Shown piece by piece: positions 1 through 7,204 of a stretch of 12,332 nucleotides of DNA. Made by a program: the position numbers and the translations under genes. This stretch comes from CAYLZW01 sp964388085 (GTDB taxonomy: Bacteria > Myxococcota > UBA727 > CAYLZW01). Every line of letters begins with the position of its first letter. The first letter of the stretch is position 1. The notes under the pieces were generated by a model that worked only from the letters and a program-made list of their open reading frames with translations, was not told the origin of the DNA and did no database searches. The stretch is taken from contig CAYLZW010000175.1 of assembly GCA_964388085.1 (NCBI GenBank), positions 1 through 12,332 of the forward strand. Reading direction: 5' to 3'.

Positions 1-1636
1 CGACGCGCCAGGCGCTGGCGCCGAGCACGATGGTGTCCCCCTGGCGCGTCTCGTAGACCATCTCCTCGTCGAGCTCGCCGAGCCGCGGCCCGGACTCACC
101 GAGCTGGACGCGGTACAGGCCGCGATCCGGGATGGTGCCTGCGTTCATCAGCGCCAGCGTCTTGGCTCCTCGCCGCGGGCTGAGCGTGTCGTCCGCTCGA
201 TCCCAGTTGAGGCGCGGCACGAGGTCCGCCAGCTCGTCGGACGGATAGCGCCCCGCCAGCATGTCGAGCACGCTCGCGAGCACGTCCCGCGAGAGGTCCT
301 CATAGGGAGCGGCCCGACGCACGACGTCGAGGAGCGCGTCCACCCGCCAGTCCTCCATGGCGACCATGGCGACGATCTGTTGCGCGAGCACATCGAGGCA
401 GCTCTTCGGCGTGCGCGTCTCTTCGATCTCGCCCGCCAGCATGCCGTTCGCGACCACGGCGCTCTCGAGCAGATCGCCGCGGAACTTGGGGTACATCACC
501 CCCCGGCTCACCTCGCCGACGGCGTGGCCCGCGCGCCCCACGCGTTGAAGCCCCGCCGACACCGAGCCGGGCGACTCGACGAGCAGCACCAGATCGATGG
601 CGCCCATGTCGATGCCGAGCTCGAGCGAGCTGGTGGCCACGAGGGCGGGCAAGACGCCGTCCTTGAGCTGCTGCTCGATCTCCGCGCGCTTGTCGTGCGA
701 GAGGCTGCCGTGATGGGCGCGCACGAGCGGTTCTCCCGCGAGCTCGTTGATCTTCTGCGCCAGGCGCTCACAGAGCAGGCGGCTGTTCGTGAACACCAGC
801 GTCGAGCGATGCGCGCGGATCTGGCGCAGGATCTCGGGGTAGAGGCTCGGCCAGATGCCGTGCTCTTGCGGCTGCGCGCGGTTCGACGACGTCGCGGGGC
901 GCGCCGGCGGCGTCGCCGGCTCAGGTGGCAGACGAACGGAGAGATCGAGCCGCGACCGCTCTGCCGCGTCGACGAGCGAGACCGGCCGCGCTCCCGCGAG
1001 GAACCTCTTGATGCGCTCGAGGGGGCGCTGCGTCGCGCTCAGCCCGATGCGCTGTGGATCGGAGCGCGCCAGCAGGGCGAGGCGCTCGAGCGAGAGGGCG
1101 AGGTGAACGCCGCGCTTGCTGCCCGCGAGCACGTGGATCTCATCGACGATGACCGTCTCCACGAGCCGCAGGTTCTCGCGCGCCTGAGACGTCAAGATGA
1201 GGAAGAGGGACTCGGGTGTCGTGACGAGGATGTCGGCTGGCTCCTGCAGCTGCCGCTTGCGTTCGCGCGCGGGCGTGTCACCGGTGCGCACGTCGACGCG
1301 CACCGTGCGCACGCGCGCGCCGAGGCGCTCGGCCTCGCTCGCGATGCCGGCGAGCGGCGCGCGCAGGTTCCGCTCGATGTCGTGTACGAGGGCCTTGAGC
1401 GGAGACACGTACACGACGCGAGCTCCGGGCGGCGCGCTGGCGGGCATCCGTAACAGGCGGTCGACGCACGCGAGGAACGCGGCCAGCGTCTTGCCGCTCC
1501 CCGTCGGCGCGAGCAGCAGCGCGTGCTCGCCGCGCGCGATGGCCGGCCAGCCGCTCGCCTGCACCGGCGTCGGCTCGGGGAAGCGACGCTCGAACCACGA
1601 GCGCGTAGCGGGGCCGAAGGCGGATAACGCGGTCAT
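1..1636 (-). CDS. Lhr-family DEXH-box ATP-dependent helicase (N-terminal part, cut by left edge)
   Basis: Superfamily 2 nucleic-acid helicase of the Lhr type; the family unwinds DNA or RNA:DNA duplexes by 3'-5' translocation and is linked to DNA repair. The minus strand reads from ATG 1634-1636 to the window edge without a stop, giving 545 residues. Visible motifs in order: an N-terminal region ending PTPVQASGWPAI (Q-motif-like); Walker A APTGSGKT near residues 42-49; TTPESL (Ib); DEIH at residues 165-168 (Walker B); LSATQRP (motif III); a second RecA domain with LVFTNSR and TSSLELGIDMG; QRVGRAGH (motif VI) followed by FRGDLLE; and finally VYETRQGDTIVLGASAWRV, typical of the Lhr core after the winged helix. 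The C-terminus lies off the window, so full-length Lhr and the shorter ligase-associated DEXH form cannot be separated. It is divergent from the SDR gene, with a 60-bp gap. Confidence 0.93.
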   Translation of the reverse strand, partial: MTALSAFGPATRSWFERRFPEPTPVQASGWPAIARGEHALLLAPTGSGKTLAAFLACVDRLLRMPASAPPGARVVYVSPLKALVHDIERNLRAPLAGIASEAERLGARVRTVRVDVRTGDTPARERKRQLQEPADILVTTPESLFLILTSQARENLRLVETVIVDEIHVLAGSKRGVHLALSLERLALLARSDPQRIGLSATQRPLERIKRFLAGARPVSLVDAAERSRLDLSVRLPPEPATPPARPATSSNRAQPQEHGIWPSLYPEILRQIRAHRSTLVFTNSRLLCERLAQKINELAGEPLVRAHHGSLSHDKRAEIEQQLKDGVLPALVATSSLELGIDMGAIDLVLLVESPGSVSAGLQRVGRAGHAVGEVSRGVMYPKFRGDLLESAVVANGMLAGEIEETRTPKSCLDVLAQQIVAMVAMEDWRVDALLDVVRRAAPYEDLSRDVLASVLDMLAGRYPSDELADLVPRLNWDRADDTLSPRRGAKTLALMNAGTIPDRGLYRVQLGESGPRLGELDEEMVYETRQGDTIVLGASAWRV

Positions 1637-1696
1637 GCGCCTCGTGAGCCTAGCGCGCGGCGAAGCGCCGGCGAGGGAGCGAGGAGGGGCACGCCC

Positions 1697-2686
1697 ATGA
1701 GGCTTATCATGCCGCCGAGGCGCGTGCTCCTCACGGAGGCGGACGGCTTCCTCGGGCGCCACCTGCTCGCCCCCTTCGAGCAGGCGTCGTCTCAGGGAGG
1801 CTGGGTCGTCCGCTGCACGAGCCGGACCGCGAAGCACAGGAGCGACGACGGCGCGCGCGAGTGGGTGAGCGTCGACGTCGACGACGGAGACACCCTCGCG
1901 GCGGCGCTCGAGGGCTGCGAGGCCGCCGTCTACCTTGCCCCCCCATCTTGGAGCGGAGCGCGCGAAGAGGAACGGGAACGCGAGCGCGCGGCGCGCTTCG
2001 GGCTCGCTGCGGCGCGTGCGGGCCTCCGCCGCATCGTCTATGTCGGCGGGGTCGCCCCCGTCGGTCATCCCTCGCACCACCTGCGCGCCCGCGGGGGCAT
2101 CGGGCGCGCGTTGCGCGCGAGCGGCGTCTCCACCGTCGAGCTGAGGCCCGGGCTCATCATCGGCGCCGGCGGCGAGAGCTGGAACATCGTGCGGGACGTG
2201 GCCGTTCGGCTGCCGCTGTTGCCGGACGCGCCCTGGACCTCGTCAGAGCTCGAGCCGATCGCGGTGGACGACGTCGCGCTCGCGGTCGCGCGCGCCGTCG
2301 ACGTCGGGGACGAGGCGAGCGCGGTGTACGGGCTGCCCGGCGCCGAGCGGATGAGCGCGCGCTGCTTCGTCGAGCGCGTCGCCGCGCTGGCGGGGCGACG
2401 TCCTCGCTTCCTGCAGACGCCCGTGTTGCCGACCCCGCTCGCGGCCCACGCGCTCCCGCTCTTCACGCGGACCGACCCGCGCGTCGCCCGCGAGCTGCTC
2501 GAGGGGTTGCGCGCGGATCTGATCTCGCAAACGCCGAGCTTCTGGTCTCTACTCGGCGACGTCGTGCTCTTGCCCTTCGACGTCGCCGTGCGACGCGCGC
2601 TCAACGAGGATCACGTGACGCTGCCCCTGCGCACGCGCGCCTTCGAGCGCCTGGTCGATCGCATGACGCCCTGGGCCCGCGGTTGA
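1697..2686 (+). CDS. YbjT-like atypical short-chain dehydrogenase/reductase (NAD(P)-binding)
   Basis: A 329-residue Rossmann-fold protein resembling the E. coli YbjT family of atypical SDRs (NAD(P)H-binding, substrate unknown). Seen: an N-terminal strand VLLTEADGFLGRHL; VDVDDGDTLAAALEGCEAAVYL, the acidic residue and next strand of the Rossmann fold; IVYVGGVAP; HHLRARGGIGRALRASGV, equivalent to the HLRAR...ILR segment of the family; VELRPGLIIGAGGESW; and LEPIAVDDVA, the conserved PIA-DD/EN block. YbjT's extra C-terminal part is absent. Oddity: the dinucleotide motif is usually TGATGFIG but here reads TEADGFLG, so the first glycine is replaced. The start at 1697 has GAGGAGG about nine bases upstream; the next ATG (1709) is badly spaced. 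The next gene follows after the stop by 9 to 24 bases depending on its start, so the two are probably cotranscribed. Confidence 0.82.
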   Translation: MRLIMPPRRVLLTEADGFLGRHLLAPFEQASSQGGWVVRCTSRTAKHRSDDGAREWVSVDVDDGDTLAAALEGCEAAVYLAPPSWSGAREEERERERAARFGLAAARAGLRRIVYVGGVAPVGHPSHHLRARGGIGRALRASGVSTVELRPGLIIGAGGESWNIVRDVAVRLPLLPDAPWTSSELEPIAVDDVALAVARAVDVGDEASAVYGLPGAERMSARCFVERVAALAGRRPRFLQTPVLPTPLAAHALPLFTRTDPRVARELLEGLRADLISQTPSFWSLLGDVVLLPFDVAVRRALNEDHVTLPLRTRAFERLVDRMTPWARG

Positions 2687-2710
2687 GCCCTCGACATGGA
2701 GCCGGATCGG

Positions 2711-3757
2711 ATGAGCTCGCTTCCTGCGCTCGGCCCCCCTGACGCGCCCGTCGATCGCGCGCGGCTCGACGGCGCCGGCTTCGCCTGGTGGGACGCGCAC
2801 CTCGTCGACGAGCGTGGCAACGGCGTCGTGCTGTGGTGGGGCTTCGGCCTGCCGGAGGCTCGCCTCCACGACGAGAGCGCCCCCGCGCGCGCGGTGCCGA
2901 GCCTCTCGCTGCTGATCCTGGCCCAGGGCGCGCCGGCGTTCTGGCTGCACCAGCGCTACGAGCCGGAGGACGCAGCGTGGGAGGCGCCTGCCGGCCGCTG
3001 GCGCTTCGGGCACACGCAGGTCGAGGCGCTGCGCGACCTGCACAGCCAGGTCGTCATCGCCCGCATCGACTGCGCGCTGCCCGGCACCCGGCGGCGCCTT
3101 CGCGGTCACGTCGAGATGGGCGGCGTGCCGCGCCGCACCTCCGCCGCCACAGAGCGAGGTGGCGACGAGTGGGCGCCGCTCATGGGGCCGGGCGAGGGGC
3201 GCGCCATCTTGGCGGTCGGCGACGGAGCGCGCTTTCATCTGCAGGGGCGCGCGTACCATCAGCGCTACGGGCGAGAGACCTCCTTCGACGACGACGGCCT
3301 CGTGCTGACAGGCTCGGCGCTGTTTCCCGAGCACACGCGCGCGTTTCAGGTGCGCGTGTCTCCGTCGGGAGCCCTCGAGGCCTTGGGGGCGAGCATCGCC
3401 GTCGACGGACGGACCGAGCGCATCGATGCGCTCGAGGTCGAGCTCGAGGGTGGCCTCGAACACTGGCGGAGCCTGACGCTGCGGAAGGGCGACGTCCCCT
3501 GGCTGCAGCTACAGCGCGATGGCGTCGCGCAGTCGCGCGTGCTCGCCACCACCTCGATGGTGAAGGCTCGGGCGCCGCTCACCCTGCCCGCCCCCGGCGT
3601 CGTGCAAGAGCTCGACGTGGGGGCGCTCCTCGACGCGAGAGCGCGTTCCCGCGCGCGCGACTTTTTGCACCTCGCGAGCCGGCCGAACCCGCTCCGCGTT
3701 CGCTTCACGACGGGGACGCTGCATGGCCGTTGGCGCCGGGCGCTGCCGTTTGGCTGA
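2711..3757 (+). CDS. CrtC/AttH-like protein (hydroxyneurosporene synthase / carotenoid 1,2-hydratase-like)
   Basis: A 348-residue protein without clear TM segments. Its pattern resembles the CrtC/AttH family of paired lipocalin-like beta barrels; characterised CrtC enzymes add water to carotenoid ends. Supporting pieces are an N-terminal FAWWDAHLVDERGNGVVLWW, where family members carry a WWY-D signature before a hydrophobic strand; AWEAPAGRWRFG then HSQVVIARIDCALPGTRRRL, like the conserved RWDG...PLPRR-RG block; and WAPLMGPGEGRAILAV followed by FHLQGRAYHQRYG, like the WxPL...GxGYxDxNxG block. Assignment is by pattern memory, and the real substrate may not be a carotenoid. ATG 2711 was chosen because GGAG (2698-2701) lies nine bases upstream; ATG 2696 lacks a clear ribosome site but would add five residues. 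It follows the SDR closely and may share its transcript. Its last 53 bases overlap the convergent gene tail to tail. Confidence 0.6.
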   Translation: MSSLPALGPPDAPVDRARLDGAGFAWWDAHLVDERGNGVVLWWGFGLPEARLHDESAPARAVPSLSLLILAQGAPAFWLHQRYEPEDAAWEAPAGRWRFGHTQVEALRDLHSQVVIARIDCALPGTRRRLRGHVEMGGVPRRTSAATERGGDEWAPLMGPGEGRAILAVGDGARFHLQGRAYHQRYGRETSFDDDGLVLTGSALFPEHTRAFQVRVSPSGALEALGASIAVDGRTERIDALEVELEGGLEHWRSLTLRKGDVPWLQLQRDGVAQSRVLATTSMVKARAPLTLPAPGVVQELDVGALLDARARSRARDFLHLASRPNPLRVRFTTGTLHGRWRRALPFG

Positions 3758-4301
3758 CGCCCTCCTTCCCCGGCCGCGGCGAGCTCGAGAGCGCCTGCTC
3801 GCTGGCGAGCGCGAGCGTCGCCAACAGGTCCTGGCGCTGCTCGCGCGCGGCGGCGACACGGCGTGTCGGGTCGAGCTCGAGCTCCGGCCGCGCGGCGGCG
3901 ATGGGCTCCAGCGCCCGCCAGAGCGCCTCGCCGTGCGCGACCAACAAGCACATGGCCTCGAGCTCGAGGACGATGCTCAGCGGTGAGCGCGACGAGATGC
4001 GTCCGTTCAGCTTCAGGCGCCCGAGCTTCTCCCCGAGCCAGGCGCCCGCCTCCTTGACGAGAGACGGCTCGACGGAGAGCGCGCGAGCGGCGCGCAGCAG
4101 CTCCTTCCGATCGTCGAGCACCATCGTCAGAAAGCCCTGCGCGGCGCCCTGCGCCCAGTGCGCGTCGTGCTCGGCCCTCACGCGATTCCCGAGCTCAACC
4201 GCACCCCGCAGCACCGCGAGGTGATCCTGGAGATAGATGCCGAGCAGTCGGTCCTCGTCGCGGACCTGCGCTGCGGAAGGCTTCGTGGACCGTGGCCGCA
4301 T
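3705..4301 (-). CDS. Small four-helix (ferritin-like?) hypothetical protein
   Basis: 198 residues, soluble. It is built of four amphipathic helices: DRLLGIYLQDHLAVLRGAVE near residues 17-36; a second around GFLTMVLDDRKELLRAARAL; a third around PLSIVLELEAMCLLVAHGEA; and a fourth around AAREQRQDLLATLALASEQA. Between helices 2 and 3 is a KLGRLKLNGRISSRSPL segment that I associate with a widespread uncharacterised family in actinobacteria and myxobacteria. The spacing suggests a ferritin-like four-helix bundle, but no clear ExxH metal pair was confirmed, so no function is proposed. GGAG lies seven bases before ATG 4301. It is the last gene of the minus-strand run, 16 bases after the DUF7218-like gene. 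The final ~27 residues are low complexity and overlap the convergent CrtC-like gene by 53 bases. Confidence 0.8.
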   Translation of the reverse strand: MRPRSTKPSAAQVRDEDRLLGIYLQDHLAVLRGAVELGNRVRAEHDAHWAQGAAQGFLTMVLDDRKELLRAARALSVEPSLVKEAGAWLGEKLGRLKLNGRISSRSPLSIVLELEAMCLLVAHGEALWRALEPIAAARPELELDPTRRVAAAREQRQDLLATLALASEQALSSSPRPGKEGVSQTAAPGANGHAASPS

Positions 4302-4317
4302 CTTTGGCTCCGCTTCG

Positions 4318-4575
4318 TCAGTGTTCGCGGAGCGCGTGGATGAGCTCGTCTTTGCTCATCTCCGAGCGCCCCTCGATGCCGACCTCTCTTGCCTTCTGGT
4401 AGAGGTCATCCTTGGACCAGTCCTCGTACTTGGGCGCGTGCCCACCCTTCTCGGCGGTCTCGTGCGTGTTCGAGTTCGCGATGCGCGCGGCCTTCTCCTT
4501 GCTCATGCCCTGCGCGCGCAGCGCTTCGTATTGCGCGTCGTTCTTGATGCTGGGTCCGTGCTCTCTCTGCGGCAT
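4318..4575 (-). CDS. DUF7218 / Rho-termination-factor N-terminal-like small protein
   Basis: 85 residues. The N-terminal half (PSIKNDAQYEALRAQGMSKEKAARIAN) is a ChaB-like or KGG-like short helical motif. The C-terminal half (YEDWSKDDLYQKAREVGIEG then SEMSKDELIHALREH) matches the SAP/Rho-N fold, a small helix-extended loop-helix seen in nucleic-acid-binding proteins. Such proteins are common in stress loci of soil bacteria; their role is unproven. A strong AAGGAG lies six bases before ATG 4575. Gaps to its neighbours are 40 bases (upstream lipid kinase) and 16 bases (downstream four-helix gene), which supports one transcript. The domain assignment is from pattern recognition and the length is normal for the family. 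Confidence 0.88.
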   Translation of the reverse strand: MPQREHGPSIKNDAQYEALRAQGMSKEKAARIANSNTHETAEKGGHAPKYEDWSKDDLYQKAREVGIEGRSEMSKDELIHALREH

Positions 4576-4615
4576 CGCGGTCTCCTTCGAAAGCTCCCGT
4601 CGTGCCTCGTCGTCA

Positions 4616-5998
4616 TCAGGGAGCGTGCCGCGCCCGGCCGAGCTCTGCCTCGAGCTGCTCGCGAGCGCGCCGCACCTCGCTCTCCATGGCCTCGAGGGGC
4701 GGCTTCAGCTCCTCCGGCAGGTCCTCGTCGAGCGCGTCGTGGATGCGGTTCGCCAGCTCGTTCTCCGCCTGCAGGCAGCGCTCGACCACCTCGCGTGACT
4801 CGTCACGGGTGAGCGCCGCGCGCAGGCGCGAGAACAGCAGCGAGAAGTCCTGCCGGTCCTGGTCCTCGTCGGACGGCAGCACGCCGACGGCGCGAATGGC
4901 CGAGCGCAGGCGATCGTTACGCTCCTCCTGGCGCGCGCTCAGGTGCTGCAGCAACACGGCCAGCTCACCGCCGCCGCCTTGCTTGCCGACGATCTCGGCC
5001 GCGAGATCGAGCCTCTGGCCGAGCTCGGAGGCGCGCGCCACCACGGAGTCGACCGCGAGGCGCTCCTCCGTCCTCGTCAGATCGCGCTCCCTCGTCTGCA
5101 GCTCGCGCCCCTTCGCGGAGGGCGCGAGCACGCGCAGCGCTTGGTGCGCGACGCGGAGGTGCAGCGGCGTCTCGCCGAGCGGCTCGCCGTCGGCGGTCAC
5201 CTGCTGCGGCGGCGCGGCCTCGAGATACACTTCATGACTTCGCCAACTGTAGAGGTGATCCTCCGGAGGCGGGCCCCCGGTGAGCACCGCCGCCGCCATC
5301 CTTGTCGCCGTCCAGTCCACGCGCGGCTTCAGCGCTTTGATGACGAGCTGCCCGCTCTCGAGCACCGCCTCCTCGCCGAGCTGTAGGCGCCCGCCGAAGC
5401 GCTCGCCGTTCGCCACGGTGACGTGGGAGACGCGCACCGTGGCTCCCCGCGCCTCACCGCCGATGCGCACCGTCACCTCGAAGGGCTCCTCCTCACGGAG
5501 CGACTCCATCGCCGCCCACAGATAACCGAGCGCGCCCCAGCGGCGCTTTCGCCCTCCGTCGAGGTGAGCGCGCAGCTCGGCGCCGAGCCCGATCTGAACC
5601 GCGTTGATGAAGGGCACGTCGTTCACGAAGCCGACGTCGATGCGCCGCTCGCTCTCGCCCGTGAAGACCGCGGCGGCCGCCCGCACGTCGTCGTCCGGGA
5701 TGCCGAGGGAGGCCGCGAGGTCGTTGCCGGTGCCGAGCGGCAGCACGCCGAACACCGCGTCGGCCTCGAGGAGCGCCGGCAGCGCGCCGTGCACCGTGCC
5801 GTCGCCACCGGCGAGGATCACCCGGTCCATCGCGCGGCCGCGTCCGAGGATCGCCGCGCGCGTCTCGTCGACGCTAGCGGGTCGCACCACCGTCAGCTCC
5901 CAGCCCGCGTCCGTGATGTGGCGGACGGCCGCGCTCAGGTCGTCATCGCCACGACGACTCGCGGGGTTGATGATGAGCAGCGCGCGTCCAACGACCAT
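4616..5998 (-). CDS. Diacylglycerol-kinase-like lipid kinase fused to a DUF2383/PA2169-like four-helix domain
   Basis: 460 residues. Residues 1 to about 300 are a DAGK/YegS-type catalytic domain that uses ATP to phosphorylate a lipid alcohol such as diacylglycerol at the membrane. Seen: LLIINPASRRG at the N-terminus; the nucleotide loop AGGDGTVHGAL (GGDGT at 64-68); PLGTGNDLAASLGIP (GTGND at 89-93); RRIDVGFVNDVPFINAVQIG, a close match to the family's D-G-N-F-N stretch; and TADGEPLGETPLHLRV. Stand-alone members are usually about 300 residues. The extra ~150 residues are helical and resemble the DUF2383 (PA2169-family, ferritin-like) domain: VVARASELGQRLDLAAEIV, then LLQHLSARQEERNDRLRSAI, then LFSRLRAALTRDESREVVER, then LPEELKPPLEAMESEVRRA. 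The start at 5998 has GAGG eight bases upstream. It follows the DUF3618 gene after 111 bases that contain a hairpin. Confidence 0.88.
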   Translation of the reverse strand: MVVGRALLIINPASRRGDDDLSAAVRHITDAGWELTVVRPASVDETRAAILGRGRAMDRVILAGGDGTVHGALPALLEADAVFGVLPLGTGNDLAASLGIPDDDVRAAAAVFTGESERRIDVGFVNDVPFINAVQIGLGAELRAHLDGGRKRRWGALGYLWAAMESLREEEPFEVTVRIGGEARGATVRVSHVTVANGERFGGRLQLGEEAVLESGQLVIKALKPRVDWTATRMAAAVLTGGPPPEDHLYSWRSHEVYLEAAPPQQVTADGEPLGETPLHLRVAHQALRVLAPSAKGRELQTRERDLTRTEERLAVDSVVARASELGQRLDLAAEIVGKQGGGGELAVLLQHLSARQEERNDRLRSAIRAVGVLPSDEDQDRQDFSLLFSRLRAALTRDESREVVERCLQAENELANRIHDALDEDLPEELKPPLEAMESEVRRAREQLEAELGRARHAP

Positions 5999-6017
5999 GG
6001 GTGGCCCTCATGGCCAA

Positions 6018-6044
6018 GGAGGCCCCGCGTCGGGCGGAGCCTCC
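6018..6044 (-). other. Stem-loop in the gap before the lipid kinase gene
   Basis: Arms 6018-6028 and 6034-6044 pair over 11 positions with one G-U wobble on the minus-strand transcript and a 5-base loop. There is no U-tract after it, so it is not a standard terminator. It lies in the 111-base gap between the DUF3618 gene and the lipid kinase gene, ending about 20 bases before the kinase start. It could act as an attenuator or an mRNA-stability element that gives the downstream genes lower expression. Confidence 0.4.
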
Positions 6045-6109
6045 GAGGCACCTGCAAGGTTCCATGCATCAAGCGGGCCGTTGCACCTCGTGGAGAGGCG
6101 ACGCCACCT

Positions 6110-7204
6110 CTATTCGCGGCGGAGCTCTTCGCTGCCAAAGCCGCCCTGCGCGCTGGTCCCGCTCCGGTCGGGGACGGGCACCGAGTCGCCCTCGTGCACC
6201 TCCATGGACTCGCCCTCGAGCTCCTCGCCGCTGCGCACCTTCTCGTGCGCGGTCTCGAACGCCCGGTCCGCCGCCTCGCGCGCCTTCTCGACGCCGCGCG
6301 CGGCGAGCTCGTCGGCGCGGTCCATGACCTGGTCGCGACGAGGGCCGAGCAGCCGATCCTCGCGGCGCGTGGGCCGAAGCAGCGCGCCGATGGCCGCCGT
6401 GACCGCGAACGCCAGACCGGCGAACACGAGCGGATGCTCGCGGGCCTGCGACGACAGCTCGCTGCCTGCCCGGGACGCCTGCTCTCGTGCCTTGCGCGCC
6501 GCGGAGCGTCCGCTCGACGCTGCCTTCCCGTAGCCGGCGCGCATGGAGCGCCCCATGTCGCGCGCGCGAGACTTCGCGCTCGACGCCACGTTGCCAGCCT
6601 TCGTCCTCGCGCTCGAGGCCGCGCTGCGCACGTTCGACGAGGCGCGAGAGGTCGCCTCCGACATCTTGCCGCGCAGGTCGCTGGCCTTGTCCTTGGCGCG
6701 CTCCTTGGCGTGCTCGGCCTTGTCCGCGATGCGCTCCTTGGTCTCCGCGGCCTTGCCCGCGATGCGCTCCTTGGCGCCCTCCTGCTCGTTCTCCCTCGTC
6801 GACGTCGTATACGTCGTGTCGACCGGATGGCTGATGACGGTCTGCTGCTCGAGGTCCACCTCGACGCCATAGGCCGGCTGCTCGTAGACCACCTCGGCGC
6901 GACGCTGCTCGCCCTTCTTCTTGCCGCCGAAGATCCACCACGCGATGCCGGAGCCCATGAGCGCGAACGCGATCGGGTTGTGCTTCGCCTGCTTGAACGC
7001 GCCGCGCCCGACGGCCTTGCCGGTGCGCTTGGCCACGTCATTGTTCTTCACGAAGCCGAGCGCGCGGTCGAGCATCTGCCCGGGAGCCAACTTCGCCTCC
7101 AGGCTCGACAATGTGCTCTCCATGCGCGCCCGCGTGTGCTCGATCTCGCGCTCGATGTGCTCGGGGCGACGGCCGGAGGGGGTTAATGATTCTCCGTTCC
7201 TCAT
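6110..7204 (-). CDS. DUF3618-domain membrane protein with LEA-like helical repeats
   Basis: 364 residues from ATG 7202-7204. Residues 14-45 (RRPEHIEREIEHTRARMEST, then LSSLEAKLAPGQ) are the DUF3618 signature. A first membrane segment is at about 76-94 (NPIAFALMGSGIAWWIFGG) and is followed by lysines. Residues 143-240 are Ala/Lys/Glu/Arg-rich helix (AKERIAGKAAETKERIADKA) like LEA-type stress proteins, then Ser/Ala/Arg-rich. A second membrane segment is at about 257-276 (HPLVFAGLAFAVTAAIGALL), followed by an amphipathic coil and a disordered tail. The start is fixed by homology and by GAAGGAG eight bases upstream. The ATG overlaps the stop of the upstream gene as ATGA, so translation is probably coupled. 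An upstream in-frame extension to 7402 exists but lies inside the previous gene. It likely acts at the inner membrane with its two neighbours; biochemical function unknown. Confidence 0.87.
   Translation of the reverse strand: MRNGESLTPSGRRPEHIEREIEHTRARMESTLSSLEAKLAPGQMLDRALGFVKNNDVAKRTGKAVGRGAFKQAKHNPIAFALMGSGIAWWIFGGKKKGEQRRAEVVYEQPAYGVEVDLEQQTVISHPVDTTYTTSTRENEQEGAKERIAGKAAETKERIADKAEHAKERAKDKASDLRGKMSEATSRASSNVRSAASSARTKAGNVASSAKSRARDMGRSMRAGYGKAASSGRSAARKAREQASRAGSELSSQAREHPLVFAGLAFAVTAAIGALLRPTRREDRLLGPRRDQVMDRADELAARGVEKAREAADRAFETAHEKVRSGEELEGESMEVHEGDSVPVPDRSGTSAQGGFGSEELRRE

Noticed and set aside
380..1453. 357-residue open frame on the plus strand
   Set aside because: It is the antisense shadow of the Lhr helicase, whose minus-strand frame carries APTGSGKT, DEIH and QRVGRAGH. 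The plus frame is Arg/Ala/Glu noise.
6030..6062. GGAAC on the minus strand (6062-6058) as a second ECF promoter before the lipid kinase
   Set aside because: At 16 or 17 bases downstream there is no CGTC/CGTT-like -10, so only half of the motif is present.
5423..7186. 587-residue open frame on the plus strand
   Set aside because: It runs antisense across the lipid kinase and DUF3618 genes, has no motif, and exists because stops are rare at this GC content.
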